Positions 23,690-32,305 of a DNA stretch of 64,000 bases are shown here, one piece after another. Positions within the stretch are counted from its first letter, which is position 1, and each line of letters opens with the position of its first letter. The notes beneath the pieces were generated by a model. It made no database searches, was not told where the DNA came from, and worked only from the letters and a program-made list of their open reading frames with translations. The position numbers and the translations under genes were made by a program. Source of the DNA: Methylophilus sp. DW102 (GTDB lineage Bacteria > Pseudomonadota > Gammaproteobacteria > Burkholderiales > Methylophilaceae); the NCBI RefSeq assembly GCF_037076555.1, contig NZ_AP029023.1:1054001-1118000 (forward strand), written 5' to 3'.

Positions 23690-26251
23690 GTGATCGTTTC
23701 ATGGTTTAAAAAATTGCTGCCAAGTCTGGCGTTTGCGATAGTCTTTTCAGCGTTGCATTTTGGCCTCTGGACGCTGGCCAACCGGGCGCTGCCACTGATC
23801 AGTGTCAAGCCGGAAGTCAATGGATTTGCCTACACCGGCTACCGGGCCAACCAAAGCCCGCTCGAAGGGCAGCATCCGAACACCGCCGAACTGGCGCAAG
23901 ATCTCGACCTCATGCATAAACATACGCGCCACATTCGTATGTATTCATCACTGGATTTGAACGAGGTGATCCCGCTGGCCGCCAAGCGCAATATGAATGT
24001 GATTGCGGGGGCCTGGATAGATGCAGACAAGCAGAAAAATACGCGGGAAGTGTCTGCCTTGCTCGAAAAGCTGGAAAACTACAGCAATATTGACCGTGTG
24101 ATTGTTGGCAACGAATCGCTGTTGCGTAACGATTTGCCGGTTCCGTCCTTGATTGAATACCTGGATTTTGTCCGCGAACATAGCAATGTGCCGGTGTCTA
24201 CCGCCGAGCCTTGGCATGTCTGGCTCAAACACCCGGAGTTGGTGAAGCATGTGGATTATATTGCGGTACACCTGCTGCCTTACCATGAAGGCGTGCCGGT
24301 TGAAAAAGCCGTGCAATACACCATTGAACGCTATAACCAGCTCATGGAAGCTTATCCCCGTAAAAAAATCGTGATCACCGAGGTAGGCTGGCCCAGTCGT
24401 GGTCCAGCGATTGGTGCTTCTGTCGCCAGCGAAGTCAACCAGGCGCGTTTTATCCGCGAGTTCCTGGCCCGTAACTCCATTGAGGATCTGGATTTTTACC
24501 TGATGGAAGCGTTTGACCAGCCCTGGAAAGTTGCGCTGGAAGGCTGGGCGGGTGCCTATTGGGGCATGTATAACGCTGATCGCCACCAGAAATACTCCCT
24601 GCAAGACGCGGTGCCACCGAATACGCGCTGGATTGCCAAAGCCACTTGGTCTACGGTGTTGGCATTTATCCCGATGATGTTTATTGCCTGGCGCTTTAAA
24701 CACTGGGGCATAGGGGGCGTATTGTCGATGGCGGTGTTGTTTCAGGCCTGTATCACGACCTTGACCATTGCCTGGAATCTGCCAGGTGACTACTACTACA
24801 CCTTGCGCGATTTTGTGGTTCTGATCGGGCTGATATTGGGTATTGCACTGACCTCGATGGTGTTGATGATCTACGCCGCCGAGTTTAGTGAGGTCATGTT
24901 TAAACCTTACTGGCGGCGGTTCTTTAAACGCGCCCAGCCATTACCTGCCGATCAGGAGTTATTTGTCTCTATCCACCTGGCCTGTTACAATGAGCCGCCA
25001 GAAATGGTCATTGCCACGATTGATAGCCTGCGTAATCTGAACTACACGCGTTATGAAGTGATTGTGGTGGATAACAACACCAAGGATGAGGCGAAATGGA
25101 AGCCGCTTGAGGCTTATATGGCGAATATGCCAGATAACTTCCATTTTTATCACTTGCCTTCCTGGCCAGGCTTTAAAGCGGGCGCGCTGAATTTTGCACT
25201 GGATAAAACCCACCCGAATGCGCAAGTGGTGGGGGTAGTCGATGCTGACTATGTGGTGACACCAGACTGGTTATCCGACCTCGTCCCTCATTTTCAGGAA
25301 TCGCAAGTGGCGGTCGTACAAGCACCACAAGCCCACCGTGAATGGGAAAATCATTTCTTCCACCGCATGTGTAACTGGGAGTTTGAAGGTTTCTTCCGCA
25401 TTGGCATGCATCACCGCCATGAGCGTAATGCGCTGATCCAGCATGGCACCATGACACTGATCCGCCGTGAGTCGTTGCAAACGCTGGGCGGCTGGTCTGA
25501 GTGGTGTATTTGTGAGGATACCGAACTTGGGTTGCGATTGCTCGAGAGAAACATGGAGTTGCGTTATATTGATGAAACCTTTGGGCGTGGCTTAACACCG
25601 GCCAACTTCAAAGCCTTGAAATCACAACGTAATCGCTGGGCATTTGGGGCGATGCAAATACTTAAACATCACATGCCAAAGTTGTTGGGTAAATCATCAC
25701 TCAACTTTAGTCAGCGCTACCACTTTTTGACTGGCTGGTTTGGCTGGTTTGGGGAGGCCTTGCAACTGATCTTCACCATCGGTTCTATCGGCTGGACGAT
25801 TGCCATGTTGGCATTCCCTAAATACTTCAGTTTGCCAGTGGTGGTCATGATTGTTCCCATACTGTGTTTCCTGGCGATCAAGGCCATTCTGGGACCAGTC
25901 TTGTACCGCAAAACCATGCATTGCAGCTGGATGGATATCTTTGGCGCTTCACTGGCCAGCTTGGGTTTATCACATGCCATTGCTCGGGGTATCATCAGTG
26001 GCCTGACACACAAGGCAGGCGTCTTTGTCGTGACGAATAAAACCAAAGCCAAACTTAGTAATTGGCAGCTGATCGCGCCAATCAAGGAGGAGTTGACGAT
26101 TCTGATCTCTCTGTTGCTCAGCGCAGCAGCCATGCTGTATTCGCGCGGTTTTAGCAACCTGGATGCGCAATTGTGGGTTTCCATGCTCGCGCTGCAATCC
26201 CTGCCGTACTGGAGTGCATTGGCATGCCAGTGGATATCGGAACGCAAGTAG
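23690..26251 (+). CDS. ndvB: GH17-GT2 fusion, NdvB-like beta-1,3-glucan synthase
   Basis: 853 aa. Order: N-terminal helix (about 10-30); periplasmic GH17 domain with E142 (VGNESLL) and E231 (ITEVGWPS); membrane helices (about 315-400); cytoplasmic GT2 domain with D518-x-D520 (VDADYV), E609-D610 (CEDTELGLRL) and Q646-RNRW; then more C-terminal helices. This matches Pseudomonas NdvB, which makes cyclic beta-1,3-glucans used in periplasmic osmoprotection and antibiotic tolerance in biofilms. All catalytic residues are present. The GTG start at 23690 follows GGGAAG. Which glucan is made here is inference. Its end overlaps the next gene by 28 bases. Confidence 0.9.
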   Translation: MIVSWFKKLLPSLAFAIVFSALHFGLWTLANRALPLISVKPEVNGFAYTGYRANQSPLEGQHPNTAELAQDLDLMHKHTRHIRMYSSLDLNEVIPLAAKRNMNVIAGAWIDADKQKNTREVSALLEKLENYSNIDRVIVGNESLLRNDLPVPSLIEYLDFVREHSNVPVSTAEPWHVWLKHPELVKHVDYIAVHLLPYHEGVPVEKAVQYTIERYNQLMEAYPRKKIVITEVGWPSRGPAIGASVASEVNQARFIREFLARNSIEDLDFYLMEAFDQPWKVALEGWAGAYWGMYNADRHQKYSLQDAVPPNTRWIAKATWSTVLAFIPMMFIAWRFKHWGIGGVLSMAVLFQACITTLTIAWNLPGDYYYTLRDFVVLIGLILGIALTSMVLMIYAAEFSEVMFKPYWRRFFKRAQPLPADQELFVSIHLACYNEPPEMVIATIDSLRNLNYTRYEVIVVDNNTKDEAKWKPLEAYMANMPDNFHFYHLPSWPGFKAGALNFALDKTHPNAQVVGVVDADYVVTPDWLSDLVPHFQESQVAVVQAPQAHREWENHFFHRMCNWEFEGFFRIGMHHRHERNALIQHGTMTLIRRESLQTLGGWSEWCICEDTELGLRLLERNMELRYIDETFGRGLTPANFKALKSQRNRWAFGAMQILKHHMPKLLGKSSLNFSQRYHFLTGWFGWFGEALQLIFTIGSIGWTIAMLAFPKYFSLPVVVMIVPILCFLAIKAILGPVLYRKTMHCSWMDIFGASLASLGLSHAIARGIISGLTHKAGVFVVTNKTKAKLSNWQLIAPIKEELTILISLLLSAAAMLYSRGFSNLDAQLWVSMLALQSLPYWSALACQWISERK

Positions 26252-27384
26252 ACCAATTAGCGCAAGATCATCTTGATGCTTTTCCACCCGAGCGGGTGGA
26301 AAAGCCACTTATATACAAAGGACGTGCGGCCAGCAGCAATCAGGTCAGCCGCTTTGATCCACATCGCCGCGAAATCATTGATGACGGCTGGGGCAGTCTG
26401 GATGAAGAGGCGCCGGCCCTACGCACAGAAGTCATGCTGGATGCGGCTAAAAGCGTCATCAATTACATTCAATCTCCAGACCTGCCGTTTGATCGTACCC
26501 TGAATCATTACCGTGGCTGTGAGCATGGCTGTATTTATTGCTATGCCAGACCCACGCATGCCTATCTGGGGCTTTCTCCCGGCCTCGATTTTGAGTCACG
26601 CTTGCTCATGAAGGCGGAGGCTGCCGAGCTCCTGAAAAAGGAATTGGCACACCCCAAATACCGCTGTGCGCCGATTGCCATCGGTATGAATACGGACAGC
26701 TACCAACCCATAGAGCGTGAATATCAACTGACGCGCCAGGTGATTCAGGTGCTGAGCGACGCCAATCATCCCTTTAGCCTGGTCACCAAGTCCTCACTGG
26801 TTGAGCGTGATATTGACCTGATTGCGCCTATGGCGGCCAAGGGGTTGGCCAGTATTTATCTGAGTATTACCACGTTAGATCGTCAGATTGCCAGACGGCT
26901 TGAACCGCGGGCAGCCGCGCCTGAGCGTCGTTTTGAAACACTGCGTAAACTGAGTGCGGCGGGCATTCCAACCGGCGTGATGGTGGCGCCGGTGATTCCG
27001 GCCTTAACAGACTGTGATATGGAAAAGATTCTTGAACAGGCGTATCAGGCAGGCGCGCGCAAGGCGGGCTATGTGTTTTTGCGCTTGCCGCATGAATTAA
27101 GTGATTTATTCCAGGCGTGGTTGCAACAGTATTTTCCACTCAAGGCCGACCATGTCATGAGCTTAATCAAGCAAAGCCGCGGCGGTAAAGCCTATCAAAG
27201 TGGTTTTGGTCAGCGCATGCGTGGTGAGGGCATATTTGCCGACCTGCTGGCGCATCGTTTTAAACTCAGTTGCCAGAAATTGGGCATGTCAGGTGAACGG
27301 CTTGATTTGCGCACGGATTTGTTCTCTGCAGATCCTAGCTGGGGGCGTGCTACTAAGCTTCAACAGCAATTCTCATTGTTCTAA
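26224..27384 (+). CDS. PA0069-family radical SAM protein
   Basis: 386 aa from the ATG at 26224, with GGAGTG seven bases upstream; this start overlaps the ndvB end by 28 bases. The radical SAM cluster is C99-x3-C103-x2-C106 (RGCEHGCIYCYA), preceded by the family-typical FDRTLNHYRGC. The family is related to spore photoproduct lyase-like enzymes (Rv2578c/PA0069) and its substrate is unknown. The C-terminal part (GKAYQSGFGQRMRGEG) is conserved in this family. The overlap suggests co-translation with ndvB, but no functional tie is known. Confidence 0.9.
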   Translation: MPVDIGTQVDQLAQDHLDAFPPERVEKPLIYKGRAASSNQVSRFDPHRREIIDDGWGSLDEEAPALRTEVMLDAAKSVINYIQSPDLPFDRTLNHYRGCEHGCIYCYARPTHAYLGLSPGLDFESRLLMKAEAAELLKKELAHPKYRCAPIAIGMNTDSYQPIEREYQLTRQVIQVLSDANHPFSLVTKSSLVERDIDLIAPMAAKGLASIYLSITTLDRQIARRLEPRAAAPERRFETLRKLSAAGIPTGVMVAPVIPALTDCDMEKILEQAYQAGARKAGYVFLRLPHELSDLFQAWLQQYFPLKADHVMSLIKQSRGGKAYQSGFGQRMRGEGIFADLLAHRFKLSCQKLGMSGERLDLRTDLFSADPSWGRATKLQQQFSLF

Positions 27385-27416
27385 AAAATATTGAGCACTA
27401 TCGTCGGTATGCGTTG

Positions 27417-27446
27417 ATTGAGATATAATTGCGTCTTATTCTCAAT
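27417..27446. promoter_or_regulatory. Candidate Fur-type site before the PepSY gene
   Basis: An inverted repeat ATTGAGA ... TCTCAAT (27417-27423 and 27440-27446) flanks an AT-rich core. The TGAGAAT-like half on the minus strand resembles half a Fur box. It lies about 80 bases before the PepSY gene. Weaker than the box before the receptor. Confidence 0.35.
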
Positions 27447-27526
27447 TAATAGCAACCCGAAATGTTTTATCGAAAGACACGATTGTCGCTGGTTGAGATT
27501 TTCACATCATTCTCAGAAAGCGCTTA

Positions 27527-28186
27527 GTGCAACATCCACGCCAACTCTCAGCCAATGTCCGACGTGCAAAAACCATTCGCTGGTTACGACAGGTGCATGG
27601 ATGGTTAGGTTTATGGGGAGCATTACTGGGGTTGCTGTTTGGCGTCACCGGTATTCTGCTGGATCACCGCAATACCCTTAAAATCCCTGCAGTTCAAATC
27701 GAGCAAAAAGAAATTCAGCTGACAGTCCCCGCTGCTTATACCGCGACAAAGCAGGACTTTGTTCGATACCTGCAACAGACATTTGAGATTGACCATGCGC
27801 CTTTTCAAAAGAAGGCCAAGCCTGCATTCAAGAACAAATCTTCCGCACGGTTTATGGGTAAAACCTTAGCGCAGCCAGAAAAATGGGAAGTCGAATTCCG
27901 TATGCCGCAACTAAAACTTACCGCAGAGTACGTGGTGGGTAATGAATATGCGCTGGTACGCAAGGAAGAGGTAAATGCCTGGGGATTTTTGACCAACCTG
28001 CACAAAGGGACGGGCGCAAGTGTGGGTTGGGTACTTATGGCTGATACGTTGGCGGGTGGGCTGATTGTGTTGTCTATCACGGGTGTATTGCTCTGGACCA
28101 AAATGCGTCAGTCAAGATTGATATTGGCGGGATTGATGGGGAGCTCTTTGATAATGGGCGTGTGGTTGACACTGGCGATGTTGTAA
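27527..28186 (+). CDS. PepSY-associated membrane helix protein
   Basis: 219 aa. A basic N-terminus with IRWLRQVHGWLGLWGALLG, typical of PepSY_TM proteins, opens the first membrane helix (about 22-45). A periplasmic domain of about 110 residues follows, then two C-terminal helices (about 168-190 and 196-215); LHKGTGASVGW is also family-like. Shorter PepSY_TM proteins often accompany TonB-dependent siderophore receptors and may help reduce or release ferric siderophore iron. The GTG start at 27527 is chosen because no ATG precedes the first helix. The receptor gene follows after 103 bases. Confidence 0.82.
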   Translation: MQHPRQLSANVRRAKTIRWLRQVHGWLGLWGALLGLLFGVTGILLDHRNTLKIPAVQIEQKEIQLTVPAAYTATKQDFVRYLQQTFEIDHAPFQKKAKPAFKNKSSARFMGKTLAQPEKWEVEFRMPQLKLTAEYVVGNEYALVRKEEVNAWGFLTNLHKGTGASVGWVLMADTLAGGLIVLSITGVLLWTKMRQSRLILAGLMGSSLIMGVWLTLAML

Positions 28187-28251
28187 CCATTGCTTGGAAA
28201 GTATTTAAGTAGCGCTTACGCTGTGGTTAGTTGGATTTATGTTAATATATT

Positions 28252-28270
28252 GAATGATAATGATTATTAT
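28252..28270. promoter_or_regulatory. Fur box of the siderophore receptor gene
   Basis: GAATGATAATGATTATTAT at 28252-28270 is close to the classical Fur consensus (GATAATGATAATCATTATC). It ends 19 bases before the receptor start, where bound Fur-Fe(II) would block transcription. Iron repression of the receptor is inferred from this site. Confidence 0.8.
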
Positions 28271-28289
28271 TTAATATAGAGAGTGATCC

Positions 28290-30410
28290 ATGAAGTTCCA
28301 GACCGCGGCCCTGGTCGCAGCCACCTTGTCTACATCCATGGCAAGTGCAGAAGCGTTGCAGCCCGACCATCAAACCTTGCCAGAAGTGGCCGTCAAAACA
28401 AACAAAATCGCAGAGTCAACCACTGCCCCGATTAAAAAATATCGGGCCAGTCAGGCACGTACCGCAACAAAAACTGATCTGCCAATTAACGAAACCAGCC
28501 AATCCATCTCGGTGGTCAGCAGTGAGCAAATGCGCGATCAAGCGGTGCAAACGCTGGCGGAATCGCTACGTTTTGTGGCTGGGGTGGATGCCGGGCAACG
28601 AGGCCGGCGCGGGCTGGATGACTTTTCGATTCGTGGCTTTGTGCAAAGTGATTATGTGCTCAGAGATGGGATGCGGATGGCGTATGACCTCTCCTGGATA
28701 CAAGCTGAGCCTTTCGGTCTGGAGCGGGTAGAAGTGCTTAAAGGGCCTTCTTCTGTGCTTTATGGCCAGACCGGTCCGGGCGGCTTTGTCAATTTAGTCA
28801 GCAAGCGTCCAACCGACACCCCTATGGCCCGTTTTGGCATGGCTTTTGGCAATTATCAGCAACAGCAATACACGGCAGACATTTCTGATGCGCTGAATCA
28901 GGATAAAACCCTGCGTTACCGCTTGGTGGCCTTGACTGCCAGCAGTGATGACCAGGTCGATTTTGTCGATAGAAAGCGCCAGTATGTGGCCCCTTCACTG
29001 ACTTGGGATATCAGTGACAATACCAGTTTGACGGTATTGACCAGCTATCAAAAGAGCAGTTATGTGCCGATACGCGGATTACCTGCCGATGGCACCATCT
29101 TGCCTAACATAAATGGCGATATTTCCTTCAAACGTTTTGTCGGTGTGCCCGGCCTGGACCATTACGATACAGAACAAACTTTGCTCGGTTATGAGTTCTC
29201 GCATGCTTTTAATGCGCATTTGAGTTTTAGGCAAAACGTACGCTATAACACCCTCAATTTGAACGGCACCTTTACCGAACCACGGACGCTTTCAGCCAAT
29301 CAGCTCAACTATAATCGTAGTGCGTCTATTCGTGATTTGTCTGCCCAAATGTGGACCTTGGATCATCAATTGTCTGCCAACTTCACGACTGCAGCTTTTA
29401 GTCATCAAATGCTTTTTGGGTTAGACCACATCCGTTATTATTTAAACCGCTTTTATGCGACTCGAAGCGTCTCGGCTTTAAATCTGTTCAATCCCAATTA
29501 CAGTAATGTCAGTTTGGGCAATGTGACTGTGACCGGGAATAGCACAGGTAGTGACGAGTTATTGCAACAAGGAGTTTATTGGCAAGATCTGGTTAAATTT
29601 GGAGAGGGCTGGAATCTGCAACTGGGCTTGCGTCATGACCGCTCTGAAATTAATCAGAACCGGATTACAGGCAACAATAGCCAAAGCAATGCACACAAAA
29701 CCACTGGCAAGCTGGGCCTGCTATATGCGTTTGAAAATGGCTGGTCGCCTTATGTCAGTTACAGTGAATCGTTTGTGCCTTTGGTTGGGAGTACCTTTGC
29801 GGGAACACCTTTTGTGCCAGAAACCGGACAGCAAAAAGAAGCCGGTCTTAAGTACGCCTCTCCTGATCAGCGCTTTTCCACAACCTTCTCTGTGTATGAG
29901 TTAAAGCGGCAGAATGTGACCACCAATGATCCGGTTAATGGCGCCAGCTTTAGTGTGCAAACAGGCGAACAGCGCCACCGCGGTTTTGAGTGGGAGGCGA
30001 CGGGACAAGTGACTGATGATCTCAACCTGGTCGCCAGCTATACCTACATTGATGCGGAAGTGACCAAAAGCAACTCGACCAATCTGGGCAAGCGGCCCAT
30101 TCTGGTCGCAAATCATATGGCGAATGCCTGGCTTAATTACAATCTGAGTGCAATTCTGCCTGGCTTAAGCGTCGGAGCAGGGGTGCGTCATATCGGTAAA
30201 CAAGCGGGCAATGAGACCAACACATTTGATGTTCCCGACTACACCTTGTTTGATGCGGGCATTTATTACACACGAGACGCATGGCGTTTTGCACTCAACG
30301 GCAAAAATCTGGCCAATAAACGCTACATTGCTGGCTGCTCCAGCCAATCCGTTTGTTTTACCGGTGACCCGCAAATGTTGTTACTGACTGCAAATTACGC
30401 ATTTAAATAA
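28290..30410 (+). CDS. TonB-dependent ferric siderophore receptor
   Basis: 706 aa outer-membrane receptor. A signal peptide ends near residue 20 (SMASA). The plug domain spans about 65-175 with INETSQSISVVS, FSIRGFVQSDYVLRDGM, and VEVLKGPSSVLYGQTGPGGFVNLVSKRP. The 22-strand barrel ends in the aromatic C-terminus NYAFK. The C-terminal CSSQSVCFTGDP block, with two Cys, is typical of ferrichrome/hydroxamate-type receptors (FhuA/FoxA-like). The ligand cannot be fixed from sequence. A TonB box candidate (LPEVAVK) follows the signal peptide. A Fur box lies just upstream and the PepSY gene precedes it, forming an iron-uptake unit. No siderophore synthesis genes are in the window. Confidence 0.94.
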   Translation: MKFQTAALVAATLSTSMASAEALQPDHQTLPEVAVKTNKIAESTTAPIKKYRASQARTATKTDLPINETSQSISVVSSEQMRDQAVQTLAESLRFVAGVDAGQRGRRGLDDFSIRGFVQSDYVLRDGMRMAYDLSWIQAEPFGLERVEVLKGPSSVLYGQTGPGGFVNLVSKRPTDTPMARFGMAFGNYQQQQYTADISDALNQDKTLRYRLVALTASSDDQVDFVDRKRQYVAPSLTWDISDNTSLTVLTSYQKSSYVPIRGLPADGTILPNINGDISFKRFVGVPGLDHYDTEQTLLGYEFSHAFNAHLSFRQNVRYNTLNLNGTFTEPRTLSANQLNYNRSASIRDLSAQMWTLDHQLSANFTTAAFSHQMLFGLDHIRYYLNRFYATRSVSALNLFNPNYSNVSLGNVTVTGNSTGSDELLQQGVYWQDLVKFGEGWNLQLGLRHDRSEINQNRITGNNSQSNAHKTTGKLGLLYAFENGWSPYVSYSESFVPLVGSTFAGTPFVPETGQQKEAGLKYASPDQRFSTTFSVYELKRQNVTTNDPVNGASFSVQTGEQRHRGFEWEATGQVTDDLNLVASYTYIDAEVTKSNSTNLGKRPILVANHMANAWLNYNLSAILPGLSVGAGVRHIGKQAGNETNTFDVPDYTLFDAGIYYTRDAWRFALNGKNLANKRYIAGCSSQSVCFTGDPQMLLLTANYAFK

Positions 30411-30474
30411 TTTAGGCAAGACATGATGCAGGCTGACCATGGATCAGCGCATTAAACGCAGTTAATATCGCAGC

Positions 30475-30885
30475 ATGAATGATTTATTGTTTGTCTATGG
30501 CACCCTGCGTCAGGGCAATACTAATGCGATGGCGCTGTATCTGGCTCAGCAGGCTGATTTTGTCGCCTATGGCTGGTTTCAGGGGCTGATGTATCAGATC
30601 AGCTTCTATCCTGGCGTTGTGGCTTCTAACGACCACTGTCATCGTGTATATGGAGAGGTATATCGCCTCCGAGATACGCAAAGTGTGTTGACCATGCTGG
30701 ATGAGTATGAAGAATGCAGTGCCCGGCATCCACAACCCGCGGAATATCAACGGGTTCAAACACAGATTATCACGATAGATGATCAGCTGCTTGAGCCAGT
30801 ATGGATTTATCTCTACCAATGGCCTGTAGCAGATAAGGCGAGGATAGTGACCGGGGACTTTATGCACCCGATACAGATGGCTTAA
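30475..30885 (+). CDS. Gamma-glutamylcyclotransferase-like protein (AIG2/GGCT fold)
   Basis: 136 aa. The N-terminus LLFVYGTLRQG carries the YGTL substrate-binding loop; the probable catalytic acid is in DEYEECS (about residue 78). Family members release 5-oxoproline from gamma-glutamyl amines or act on related substrates, and many bacterial members are uncharacterised. It stands alone between the receptor gene and the convergent aceF, and ends at a shared terminator. Confidence 0.87.
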   Translation: MNDLLFVYGTLRQGNTNAMALYLAQQADFVAYGWFQGLMYQISFYPGVVASNDHCHRVYGEVYRLRDTQSVLTMLDEYEECSARHPQPAEYQRVQTQIITIDDQLLEPVWIYLYQWPVADKARIVTGDFMHPIQMA

Positions 30886-30889
30886 AACA

Positions 30890-30914
30890 CAAAGGGCGCT
30901 TTCCGCGCCCTTTG
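30890..30914. terminator. Hairpin terminator between convergent genes
   Basis: CAAAGGGCGC / GCGCCCTTTG with a 5-base loop (30890-30899 and 30905-30914). It lies 5 bases past the GGCT-like stop and 20 bases past the aceF stop on the other strand. Flanking T-runs are weak. Confidence 0.8.
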
Positions 30915-30934
30915 CGTATTTACTCGTCTAAAAA

Positions 30935-32278
30935 TCAGAGTAACAAGCGTCTTACATCACTCAGCATCACACGCAGATGGCTGGTGAAACGTGCGCCGTC
31001 CGCGCCGTCGATGACGCGGTGATCGTATGACAATGACAACGGCATGATCAGGCGTGGGTCAAAACCGCCCGTGTCTTTGTTGTACACCGGCTGCATGGCC
31101 GCACGGGAAACTCCCAGAATTGCGACTTCAGGGCAGTTGATAATCGGCGTAAACATGGTGCCGCCAATGCCACCGAGGCTAGAGATGGTAAAGCAGCCAC
31201 CCTGCATTTCCTCAACTTTCAGCTTGCGCTCACGGGCCTTGGCAGACAGGTCCGCCAGGTCACGTGCAATGTCCATCACGTCTTTCTGGTTCACGTCACG
31301 TACCACAGGCACGACCAGGCCGTCCGGTGTATCGCAGGCGAAGCCAATGTTGTAATACTGCTTGAGGATCAGGCTATCGCCTTCAGGGGACAAGGAGGCG
31401 TTAAAGTTAGGGTAAGTACGCAGGGCGTTGACCACTGCTTTCATCAGAAAAGCCAGCAAAGTCAATTTCACGCCACGCTTCTCGGCTTCGGCCAGCATGG
31501 ACTTACGGAAGTCTTCGAGGTCGGTAATGTCAGCTTCATCAAACTGTGTTACATGCGGCGCGGTGACCCAGTTGCGGTGCAAGTTGGCACCAGACAGTTT
31601 CTTGATGCGGGAAAGTGGTTTGGTCTCGATATTGCCGAACTGGCTGAAATCAATGACCGGCATGGGCAAGGTGCTTAAACCACCGCTAGTACTCATGCTT
31701 TCAGAGCGTGGTTTAGACAGTTCGCCTTTGACGTAGGCTTGTACATCACTTTGCAAAATACGGTTTTTAGGGCCGCTGGCTTTCACCAGTGACAGGCTCA
31801 CCCCCAGTTCACGCGCAAACTTGCGGACGGACGGGCTGGCATGTGCCAGTTTGCCGCTGCTGGCTACGGTGCTGGCAGCCACCGGGTTAGGCGTGGCTTG
31901 CGGCTGGATGACTTGGGGAACTTCAGCCACCGGGCGGGTAGGCTCAGGAATTGCAACCTTGGCTTCATCCACCGTTACAGTAGCCACCACAGGTGTGGCG
32001 GTCGGCTGCGGGGCCACTTTTTCTGCCGGTGCCGCTTCGCCAGCGGTATCCAGGGTCAGAATCAGGGCGCCTTGCTTGGTTTTGTCGCCCACTTTGATGT
32101 GAATTTCCTTGACCACGCCAGACAGCGAAGAGGGGATATCCATAGAGGCTTTGTCAGACTCTACGGTGATTAATGAATCTTCCTTGGCGACGGTGTCACC
32201 GACGCTGACCAGGACTTCAATGACGTCGACGCTGTCAAAGTTGCCGATATCCGGCACCAGTACTTCTTTGATAGACAT
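30935..32278 (-). CDS. aceF: Dihydrolipoamide acetyltransferase (E2 of pyruvate dehydrogenase)
   Basis: 447 aa with a single lipoyl domain (1-78, lipoylated Lys43 in ESDKASM), an Ala/Pro/Val-rich linker, a peripheral subunit-binding domain (HASPSVRKFARELGV ... about 146-183) and the catalytic acetyltransferase domain with H420 and D424 (DHRVIDGADG). It forms the core of the complex that makes acetyl-CoA from pyruvate. One lipoyl domain is few compared with E. coli (three); the second copy in this organism sits on lpdA. It follows aceE after 27 bases. Confidence 0.97.
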   Translation of the reverse strand: MSIKEVLVPDIGNFDSVDVIEVLVSVGDTVAKEDSLITVESDKASMDIPSSLSGVVKEIHIKVGDKTKQGALILTLDTAGEAAPAEKVAPQPTATPVVATVTVDEAKVAIPEPTRPVAEVPQVIQPQATPNPVAASTVASSGKLAHASPSVRKFARELGVSLSLVKASGPKNRILQSDVQAYVKGELSKPRSESMSTSGGLSTLPMPVIDFSQFGNIETKPLSRIKKLSGANLHRNWVTAPHVTQFDEADITDLEDFRKSMLAEAEKRGVKLTLLAFLMKAVVNALRTYPNFNASLSPEGDSLILKQYYNIGFACDTPDGLVVPVVRDVNQKDVMDIARDLADLSAKARERKLKVEEMQGGCFTISSLGGIGGTMFTPIINCPEVAILGVSRAAMQPVYNKDTGGFDPRLIMPLSLSYDHRVIDGADGARFTSHLRVMLSDVRRLLL

Positions 32279-32305
32279 ATTGTGTATGTTCCTTATGTCG
32301 TGACC

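Noticed and set aside
27418..27681. 87-codon frame overlapping the start of the PepSY gene
   Set aside because: Out of frame with the conserved membrane protein and covers the likely promoter; no homology recognised.
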